Shown here piece by piece: positions 21,988 through 31,600 of a stretch of 64,000 nt of DNA; position 1 is the stretch's first letter; every line of letters begins with the position of its first letter. A program made the translations under genes and the position numbers. The notes under the pieces were generated by a model. It made no database searches, was not told the DNA's origin, and worked only from the letters and a program-made list of their open reading frames with translations. The stretch covers positions 36,286,042 through 36,350,041 of the forward strand of contig CM060734.1 of assembly GCA_030704615.1 (NCBI GenBank), given 5' to 3'. This DNA comes from Takakia lepidozioides. Its lineage: Eukaryota; Streptophyta; Takakiopsida; Takakiales; Takakiaceae.

Positions 21988-22066
21988 AGGGTATGTTCCT
22001 AGTGCAACTTGGTAGCGCATTTGTTTTGGGTACAAAATGCCGCAGGTTCGAATCCTGTCATCCCTA
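21988..22066 (+). tRNA. trnP-UGG: Decayed plastid-type tRNA-Pro (UGG)
   Basis: The D-arm and anticodon arm (ACTTGGTAGCGC, then TTTTGGGTA with anticodon TGG) and T-arm (GGTTCGAATCC) match plastid trnP. The 3' acceptor strand ATCCCTA is intact. The 5' acceptor strand carries an extra base after AGGG and an altered linker, so the acceptor stem pairs only partly. It is probably not functional. Confidence 0.75.
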
Positions 22067-22201
22067 CCCCGAATGTCATATATCGTAACAAGACTTCGGA
22101 CTCCAGAGTAAATATTTTATGTACGGAATATTTTTCTAATAAAAATAGAAAAATATAGAAGAGGTCACCCTTTTCCATTCAAGGAAATGTGTTGCGAAGA
22201 A

Positions 22202-22269
22202 GCGCTCTTAGTTCAGCTCCGCTCCGCTCAGCTCAGTAGAATGCAGGTCTCTAAAACCTGATGTCGTAG
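22202..22269 (+). pseudogene. trnW: Truncated plastid-type tRNA-Trp with a CTA anticodon
   Basis: GCGCTCTTAGTTCAG at the start and the anticodon arm CAGGT-CTCTAAA-ACCTG match plastid trnW, but the anticodon reads CTA where CCA is expected. The D-arm contains an insertion of about 15-20 bp made of CTCCGCTCCGCTCAG-like repeats. The T-arm is cut off after GTAGGTT. It cannot fold as a complete tRNA. Confidence 0.75.
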
Positions 22270-22462
22270 GTTTTTTATTTTGAGAAAAGGGACTAGCCCA
22301 TAATATATTAGTACGGATGAAGAGTACAAGAAGAAAAATAACCTCCAAGGGGGCCGTGAAGGCATGTGCGCATGGGGAACAACCCATGGACTATAGACAC
22401 GGGAGGGAAGGATTGGGGGGCAACACCGAGCCCACAAAGATACTCTAGATCAAAGGCCTAGA

Positions 22463-23646
22463 TCAGAGCCGAAACAAGAACCAAAAACTACATAGAGATG
22501 CACGAGCTAACCATGCATCACTGCTGAAATCCAGCTGAGCTTTAATCCTAGGGATGCAAAGCTTGCGGTGTCTCCAGTTAACCTTCGTTGTGTGTTTCCA
22601 AGCTGGATTCTCCTTGAGTGCCTTTGTGCACATCTGTGGGTCAAAAACTGACAGGCACCCCAGGTACATACCGAAATGATTCCCAATATCTAGAAGGAAA
22701 AACAAGTAATGGTCAGGAATGTATAGGAGCGCTATGATCTTGGGGGCCCACACTTTCCCATTCTTGTTTTCCATGGCTGGCGACCATGGAAAAATATTGA
22801 CGTTGAATCCCTGCAAATGTGGATTAAAGGAGAGGGCTTTGTCTGTCGCTTCCTTTTAATGCAGCATGATGGAGTAAAAGCCTTTTCCCCTCGAATGACA
22901 AAAGTGTTGGGTAAGATCTCCAGTGCCTCCCAGATGGCAGATGGCCCTGTCACGGGCGGAGGTTCTGTCGACTTTCTTGCCCGGGAAGTGTAGAAGCACT
23001 CCACGTCCTTGAATATCCTCTACTAGGCTCTTGAGCTCAGGCACACTCACCTTGACTGTGGATTTATCTCTGCTCATTGCAAATTGCAGCCTATTTATGT
23101 CATCAAGCTGATCAGACTGAGAGCTATCCGGGACATCTGCTGGAGAATTAACCTGCTCATTGTCCTCGCCACTTGCCGAGCTGAGAGGAGGAGGAGTAGC
23201 TGCGTTTTGGAGTGGGCGGAAGGCCGAAGGGTGATTGCGTGTAAGGGACTGATGCGCCAGAAAGAACCCAGTGCTTGAAGACGGCTGTGGACGAAGGATC
23301 GCAGGGAGCCTGGAATGTGGATGCTGGGTCCTAATAGAGAAAGAGCCCCCAAGCGATCTGCAGCCAGAGGGCCCCATGTGGAGGGAGGAGGATTGAGACT
23401 GGGGTTGGAATAGAGGCTTCGAGAGAAGAATTGAGGGGATGAAAGGAAAGAGGGCAAGGTAGCAGCTAGCGAAGAGAACGCTAGTGCTGTATGAAGCGCG
23501 ATTTGGAAAATACAAAATGAGAGAATGAGCCAAAGTTGGAGAGAATGAGAGCTTGGAGAAGAGTAGGCTTAGCTTTTGTGAGGGAGAGTTGCTCGCTATG
23601 AATGGAGACACCCAGGCGTACAGAGCTTGGCCTCCGCTTCCTATAT
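22463..23646 (-). CDS. Uncertain minus-strand gene fragment, weakly DUF4283-like
   Basis: Three overlapping minus-strand frames seem to be parts of one gene. The upstream one has a Ser/Pro-rich N-terminal region and a K-V-S-V-P-E-L-K-S-L segment. The next has A-I-W-E-A-L-E-I-L-P-N-T-F-V. The last has P-W-S-P-A followed by I-P-D-H-Y-L-F-F-L-L-D-I-G-N-H-F-G. The final block resembles the DUF4283 region of plant LINE ORF1-type proteins. The upstream frame crosses the left end of the MULE at 23647, so its true 5' end is unclear. I cannot assign a function. Confidence 0.3.
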
Positions 23647-23830
23647 CCCTGTATACCAACGACGCAATGGCGTGAGCGTTGCACCTGAGCGTTGCGCGTG
23701 AGTGCGCGAGCGTACGCTCACGCCAGCTGACGTGGCGTGAGCCTGCACACACGCTGACGTGGCGTGAGCGTCATGTCAGCATGCTGATGTGGCGGTAAAT
23801 GATGACGTGGCACTGTCCGCCATCTGCCAC
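23647..23830 (+). repeat. Left terminal region of the MULE
   Basis: Terminal CCCTGTATACC is followed by TGGCGTGAGCG, then several GCGTGAGCG and GACGTGGC units and a palindromic GCGAGCGTACGCTC. Related ends are at 34925-35065, 54175-54227 and 61460-61560. Confidence 0.65.
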
Positions 23831-24279
23831 GTCAGCATTAACATGCGCCGCCTATAACCGTGGATGGTCCTTTGACCGTGGAATTAATGCAGGGAATCTT
23901 GCCTAAATAGAATCAAGACGAGCGTTGAGGCCTACAATTGCAGCATCCAACATTGTGCAATTACAAATGCTTGTTTCACTTTTACAATTACGAGGACAAA
24001 AAATATCCTCACAAAGTGTGCGCCATAAATGCTGCCACGGGAAGACCTTCCTCCCTCCTCAAATAACAATGAGAGTTAGGATCATCTTCAAAAGATGATT
24101 GTAGTGCATAGCGACAGCAAGACATGTAGACTTCGAACGGTGCAATGACAAATGTGCACTACTGTCACTCAGAGCTCACTCCGTATAGTTGGAGGCCATA
24201 TCATTGCACAGCCGACGAATTGATGTGAATTACACATTTCAAATCATGGTCATCCACATACCACATTACATAGTTCATG

Positions 24280-27200
24280 TTACCCATGTGTTGTATCCCG
24301 CTGCAAAAGAGTATCGACCTCGTTGAAACTCATAGTGGCCTGGTGAATGAAGTTGTCACGTTTGGGATCGCAAACCATCATCCTCAAAAATATGAAATAC
24401 AAATGTTTGCAGGGTATGAATTTACCTCTCTTGCCCAAACTGGTTGATAGCATATTCACAAAATCGGGACATGTGCAATTGGGGAAATTGGAAACCGTGA
24501 TGTCGTAGGTCCTGTCATGAACAGCAGATGCGGAAGTGATGATTGTGAATACCCGACCATATCCTGGATCGAATACTTCCGTGGTGCTTCCCACACGAGC
24601 TTGGAGCATTCTTGCGGACTCCACTTTGCCAAAGTGTTCAGCAGTTGGAGGGAAACGCCGAACGAGCTTTCCATCTCGTTTGGTTGGCCACAAGTCAGGA
24701 TTTGCCGGGGGGGCCCGGGAGGACGCAGAAGTAGTAGCACATGCATGGAGTTGGGGTTGTCTCGCAAAGGAAAAACCTGCCTCCTCCAGCATTTCAATCT
24801 CCTGAAAGCTGAGATATGTTCCCACCTTCATGGGCCAAACGGTTGGAGGAGATGGCTACGGAAGGACGCACAGTTCCATGCACACATCTGGCACAATCAT
24901 CTGCGCAGAACCAGAACTTGTGGTTTTTGGCTTCTGGTTGACCGTATGGACGCATCAAGCCCGTGAAAGTTGGAGCAGGAGTTCGGGCACCACCTCTGGA
25001 TATAGATGAAGTGCACTTCTCGAAATTAGTTGCCCTGATCGCTGTACATTTCACACGAGACCCTACACTTGTGCGTTCTATGTGCCAAACGTGGTCGGGG
25101 CATGCGGACTCAAGCACATCAAGGGGGTTGTTTCTCTCCTGCACCATTTCAGTGGCACTGTTTGATGCTGGAGCTTGCCGTCGTGTTGGAGGTTCCTCCA
25201 CAATGGAGGTTCCGGACATGGAGCTGTCATGCAGGGGAACACGAGGCTTCGAGAAGTTATCACGGTCTGCCCTGTGGAAATCTGAATCCGAACCAGATGG
25301 AGTGTTCAATTTCCTCTTACAGGAGCCGAATCTCTCCTCCCCTTCAAGATGTGGAACTCTATAAACAAGTGGCGTTCCCTGGGCATACATGCTCACCGCC
25401 CGTGCTATCTTGATTGGATCCCCAGATCTGTTTGCAGCACGCAACATCAACTCCCATTTGTCCGGACCCTTGCCACCAACCCCACCTCGTAAGAAATCAC
25501 GGTATCGGGTTTGTTGTTGCAAGGCACGTATCAAATCATCTGTTGTTGCCACATACAAATCCCGACCTCGTTTCCCAGACTGCTGCAACCATGCGTTGTG
25601 CACAGTTTCTGCCAAATTGCAAGATGGCATGTCCGCCATTTCCTCAATGGACATGTTCTGCAAAGAGGATAACCACACTTCAGAACAGTGCACAGGAAAC
25701 AACATAAAGAAAGCAATGAGTCAAAAATATGGAAAGCAAATGTATGAATAAAGCAAGAAATAGAAGCCTCGTACCATTGTCATGGCTGCTCCCCACTGTC
25801 TATACCGGAAGTGCCAAAACGCCAGCCAATCTTCCAATGCTCTCATACTCTCAAGTGATGCAGCTCCAGAAGAGAACCACCAGGCACGAATTGTCTGGAA
25901 CAAAGTGTCCGCCTCCTTCATTGTTCTAGCATCTTTGTACTCTTTGCACAATTTACGGTGCTGAGTCTGCATCTCTGGTTTGATGTCCGACTTTGTATGT
26001 TTTTCCAGAGATTGTGTCCAATGGAATAGACATGTACGCTCTCTTCCTGGCATAGGCACTTTTGGGTCGCCCGATCCGAAGACAATACGAACAGCATTGA
26101 AATTTGCTTGAGCACTATCCGCCATGAAACCTGCGAAATTTGGAGATGGCAGCCCATGACACGTATCAGGGAATTCCACATGAGCTTCTGGGATTCCGTA
26201 TCCTCGGATTGCATGTCACAAACTGCAATTGTCATAACTCGTTGGTACACTGGATCGTAGACATGACAAGCCATTGTCGTCCAATCCTTCACTCGTTTCA
26301 CATGATCAAACATAAGAAAACAGTTCTGCAAGTCCCCAGTCTTCTGCATCCGCTTCACGAGGCTAACCCCACTGCCCTCCCCAACAGTCGACATTTTGAA
26401 AAGAAAAACTTTGATGGCACCTTGACCTGGGAATACATTGTCCTGGATGTAATCGTACTTGCTCACTCGTTTCAATTCCAAAATATTGTCTATGTAGCCT
26501 CTGATCCCAGAGCCCATTCTCAATGCATTGATCTGATGCCGAATGTTAGGTGAACTTAAAGTGGAGAAATGATCCATGACCAGGTCCAATGCTGCACCGT
26601 CAAGTTTAGTCCCCACAGAATCCCCTTCACTCAAAATATGGCTTTCCAAGAAGGACTTGCTTGCGCCAAGAGCAATTGCAGATGTTGTTGCGGATGGGTT
26701 TCTCCCGAACTCTTGTTTAATCAACCTCGATACTGTCTCAACACTCTCCCTGTAATCCCCCTTCGAGACAGGATGGTTATGGAATCCGAAATGCACACAA
26801 GCTCTTGTCATTGTTTTCAAACGGTGGACAACATAGTACATTCTTGCTCCGCAGAGCGCCAAGCAGGATGACACAAGTTCGCAGAATTTGCAGACGAAAG
26901 TGTTTGCCGGTGGAGGGGCAGTCCCAGGCTGAAATGGATTTTCCGCCAGACCCTCCCATTCGCTTTGATTATGAACCCCAGACTGAAGAAAGTGTCTGCA
27001 ATTCAAATTATCACACCTAAGGTGTCCATTGCAAACTGTCCTCCTGAAAACAAGCTTGTCATCATTCTGAATATTGGATGTTTTTGTTCTGCACCACGGG
27101 TGCCCGTCGTGTTTCTTGTCCATTCCATGCATCATGATTGTTACACCTCCAACTCGCGGAGGAGGAGGCAGCTCGAATAGGATATCGCCATCAAAAGTCT

Positions 27201-27777
27201 CCGGCAAGAACTTCACAGGCACCTGCTTCAAAAATTCCCAATCAATTCCCCGCAACTCACTTTTGAATCCAGCCATTCCTCCCATCGCCCGCAATTTTGG
27301 AATGACACTACAAATCTCTTCTTCATCAGCTTCTCCAACCACAGTAGGAAGGACTGGGTTTGGAATTTCACTTATGTCATCATCGGAAGAATCCGAAAGC
27401 TCAACGATTGGAGTGGAGGACGTCTGTTCTTTTTTCACCACCACCTCCCTCTTGTCTTCAACGACCGAAGCAGCAGTCCCGGGCGTCACATATGACCCAA
27501 GGGACTTTCACCGAGGCTCTCCAAGTACTCTGTATCGACCAGGACGCACTCTCCACTGGCTGATATGAGCCGTCTCATCACGGTTTTGGAAAGAGTATTT
27601 CAACAACTTCCCTTTAAGATCGTACACCTCTTTCTCCAAAAAGATGGAGCCATTCTGCAGCTGAAAACGGGTAGCCAAGACATGTTCCAGAACAATTGCA
27701 AATCCATTGTCAAGGACTTCCTGGGAGAACGGCACTGGTTTGTCGTCAGAGAAGAACTCCGCTTCAGAGGAAGCCAT
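24280..27777 (-). pseudogene. MULE-type transposase with zinc cluster and SWIM finger
   Basis: The likely start is the ATG at 27777 (M-A-S-S-E-A-E-F-F). An N-terminal segment precedes a TGA at 27508-27510, and the same frame continues. Next come a V-K-K-E plus I-V-E-L-S-D-S-S-D-D-D stretch (SUMO-type motifs), a Cys/His cluster (G-H-P-W-C to H-N-H-P, about 27120-26780), and the DDE region (F-D-H-V near 26300; F-M-A-D-S near 26125). Frames change near 26150 and 24830. A 117-bp GT-AG intron lies at 25658-25774. The C-terminal SWIM finger C-T-C-P-D-F...C-K-H is at about 24475-24400. The protein would cut and move the element; this copy is broken. Confidence 0.85.
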
Positions 27778-28628
27778 CTTCCTTCCTCGCGTACGTTTAT
27801 ACCTTGCTATCGCAGATGTAGTGTATATCGTTTTACTGATGTCTCCAGAACACAGTTGAAGAATGAGCAGAGAATATGGCGGAGGAAGCTCAGACAACGA
27901 CTGTGCATATTATGTTATTCTTTCCAGATATGCAGCCGTCCATTTTAATTACTTTTCTTGTGGGCCCAGTGGTCAGAGTATCCCTAGGAGCAGTGTCGGC
28001 AGCTGTTAAACCGTTAATCAGAACCTCATCAATAAACCCAATAACAAAGCCGACTTCCTGGAAGCATGCCACAGGATCTGAGGATGGGATTGCAGATTAA
28101 GTAAATGTATCTTTATACTACCAATGATCGCGCACCTGGAAAGTTCCAAATGTGAAACGAATGTGGGGTTTGGCTAACAAGGATGACCGTGTATGATATT
28201 CCAAAATTTGTCACCAAACTCTCGTTCATTTACATTTATTTGTGTAAGACTGTGCGCCAAGATTTCTGGGATTCGCTGTTATTTTTAAATATTGAAACCG
28301 TTCTAATAAAGAACACGCCGTTTATTTTTGGCAACAAACGTCAGACATCCATAACTGAATACGAACAGCTGTACACCAATTGCTGGCATGTGCACTAATA
28401 AGGGAACGACTATGTGTAACGGTCACGCGAGAGGGAATCCGATGCTTCTAGAGACAAGCAAGAACGCAGGCAATCCCGCAAGAAATCAGGAGTCACTGCG
28501 TTTTTCTACTTTTCGCGCTTAGAGAGAGAGTGGTAGTCAAGCTGGAGAGGGTTCCTTCTACAATACGAAAGAGAAGAAAGTCTCTTTATTTTACTTCCCT
28601 TAGAGAGAGACGCAGAGCAAGAGAGCAA
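27778..28628. promoter_or_regulatory. Central divergent spacer of the MULE
   Basis: About 850 bp separate the ATG of the minus-strand transposase (27777) and the ATG of the plus-strand methyltransferase-like gene (28629). No reading frame of note is visible. It must contain both promoters and may be bidirectional; no specific box is claimed. Confidence 0.5.
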
Positions 28629-31600
28629 ATGACGAGGCGTCGTTTGTTGGAGAACACAGGGCCAAGGCAGCAGGTGAACGCGGAGACTGATTCACAAGAG
28701 CAGACGGAGACTGAGGCAACGGCTGTGACACAGTCGGCGATTAGAGTGCGCCGGCCTGTGGATGCAGAGATGATTCGTAGGGATACTGAAGGAGATGGAA
28801 GCACGCGGAACGCCGAACCGGGAGAAGGTCCAGAAACCCTAGAGCAGACAGAAATTCCAGCAGATGTGAGAGGGAAGAGGAAAACTGCAGATGGGGATCC
28901 AATTTCAAAACCTAAGAAGGCGCCAGTAAGTTTTCTCTAACTTACATTTGATTGTTGAAGATATGCGTAGAGAGTGAGTGGAATGTCCCAGACAGGGATT
29001 GTCGCTAACGACCATCACAAAGGTGATTTGCTTTCTACTCCTCTGCTAAGGGTTTACCGCACAATGATTGGGTGACTATCGGTACCGTCATTCACTGTTG
29101 TTCAGATCATACAGTCTGTCTGATTGCCTTTCAAGGAGTCCTTCCTCTTCCCTTCTTTAGCAAGAACTACTGAATTGCAAGCGTCGTTAACGCCATTCGA
29201 TTCTCCTCATGAGATTTATGTACCTATGTGTTTGAAGAGAGACTGAGGGTCGGCATACCGTCAATCATCGTTGTTCAGATCATACAGTCTGTCTGATTGC
29301 CTTTCAAGCAGTCCTTCTTCTTCCCATGCTGGCGACGGTAATCACAATGGAGTTAATCTGAATAATCTGCACTTACTGTCCGCCCTAAACTATACTGAAT
29401 GTCGTTGCCGCCAATCACTTACACATAGATGTCATTACACAACACTGATCCGGCAGGTCCTTATCTTTTGTGATTGTCGTTAACGCCGTTCGCTATCGCT
29501 CTCGCTTTTGTTTTGAATACGGCAGGATCAGCTTTGCTTGTGTAGATTGTGCTGAATTGTTTCACACCATTCATAGTGAGTTTCTTTGAGACAGAGTGAT
29601 GGTCGTTACCACCGTTCACTATTTGCAAATTACTCAGTCAGAATTGAATGGCATCGTGCAGAAAACTGTGAGGTCAAAGCCTACAGGATCAGAGGGGAAA
29701 GGATCTGGAGATGGGGACGAGTCCGGAAAAAGCTCAGAGAATACGGATGAAGCAGATGAATCTGAAGTGCACTACCTTGACAAGGTGAAAGAACTCATGT
29801 CATTCCAGAAGGTAAACTCTCAGGAGGTTATAAGGGACATGCTCGTATCTGGAGGGCGTCTGGACATCCCTCTGTGCCGGATGATATCAATGCATGTTGT
29901 GCGTCCACCTCTTTCCCATGACATAACAAAATTGGAGAGTGATTTTGTGCATGGATATAGACTTGGTGCACAAGTTTTTTATGTGTCACTGACGGATATA
30001 AATGGGAAAAGCACATTAGTGTCTCCAGAGATCAGTGATAACTGGGATGAGTGCTGGAAAGATGCCAATGAGGAGTTCGAGCTGGGCCTCATGATGGGAA
30101 AGAACACCCAGCAATTCTGCAACCACATGTTCTACGTCTGGGACGGCAACCACCGATTGCTGGCATGGATGGGATACATTCAGAAACACCATGCGAAAGA
30201 CAAAGACAAGCATGTTGTTGTGGAGGCAATGGTTTTGGATCCTGGAAACGACATCGCTAGGCTTCTTACAGCTATGCACGACGTGAACAAGTAAGTCATC
30301 CAGGAGATTTCATTCCCTCTGTAGTGTCTTATTAATCCTCAAAAAACAGTGTTAAGGAATGCAATGTTTCCAATGTTTTTGCAGATCGACAGAGAAATCG
30401 CATGTGACAACAAGCTTGGTTCACACACTTTTCCGAATTCAGAGGATTGGTCTGATGAAGCTGGATGATTTTCGGACAGTACTACCACCCAATATCATCA
30501 AGAAGTGCGAAACAGGAAGAGCTGCAGGCACTTGGTATTCTTTGACACGAGAGGCGTTTCTGGAGTACATGTATGCGGTAAACCCGAGTCTGTACTCTGT
30601 TTACTTTTCGAATACATGTTTGTAGTCCCTTCGGAGCTAATCACTACTTGAATCAATGCAGCAAGAACTGGCAGAGGCAGCTGAGAAGGGAAAATCCGAA
30701 TATTACCGCACTACACCAGAGGAACTAAGGACATCAAAGGGTGTGGAAGCTGCAATAAAGAAGGAGTTTGAAATGCGAAGAACCAAATTGATGTCCGCCT
30801 TCGGAAAGCAGCTTAGAATAGTAGATCCTGGACTTGGTCCTGAGTTCCTTCAGCAGATCAAAACACACTATGACAAGCATGTGCATCCGGAGATGCAGCA
30901 GGAGAAATTGCACCGGCTGGCCATATCGATGGTCCACCCACAAAAAAAAATAAGGTGGCTGGAGATATGGAACTCAGATCAGATAGTAAAGGACTTGAAT
31001 CAGTTCCCAAATAGCACCATACATCCTGGCACAAAGGTGGAAGGAATCAGTGATTTGGTGTTTGATAACTGGCTCCACAAGGCTACATTTTGGAGTCAGG
31101 TGTGTATTCAAACATGCCGTTTTATTCTCTTCAAGTATGTGATGAGTATCTTATTTGCAATTCTGACAAATATACAATTTGCAGCTCGAAAAGCGCGTCG
31201 TCATTGTGCTGGATCAGACTTTGAAGGACCTGAACATTTCGATTGTTTCCCCTCCCCAAATGTCATTGGAGGCATACATAAGGAAGTGGAGAGGTCTCAC
31301 ATGGAGATACTGTTTTTTCCGGGAGTTCTCCAAAGATGGTAACATTTTACGGTCCAACGACTTTGACAGTCAGGTTGGAGGAGAGTGGGCCATGATGCGA
31401 GTTGTGTACAGGTGCAATGTCATACTTGAAACTCTACTGCTTTTTTTGGGAAAAAATGTGGCTTCATAAGGATTGCAATCATAGATCCAGATTGAATGTC
31501 GTTGACAACATTCACTTCTTTGTCTGAGTCATTCTTAAGCGAGTATATGAATTCACCTGGTTAGGATCTAAGGGTGTAATTATAGTGTCCCTGATTAGAA

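Larger units (their letters stand above)
21988..22270 (+). other. Plastid-derived DNA with adjacent trnP and trnW
   Basis: A trnP-UGG-like sequence and a trnW-like sequence lie about 135 bp apart on one strand, in the order and orientation they have in land-plant plastid genomes (trnP then trnW). Both are damaged, so this is most likely a nuclear insertion of plastid DNA, possibly via mitochondrial DNA. Confidence 0.8.

Noticed and set aside
21988-22066. Functional nuclear tRNA-Pro
   Set aside because: The acceptor stem is disrupted by an extra base, and the neighbour trnW shows that the segment is plastid-derived.
22856-23752. A complete 298-residue gene product on the minus strand
   Set aside because: The frame crosses the inferred left end of the MULE and changes frame downstream. 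Only the fragment call is kept, at low confidence.
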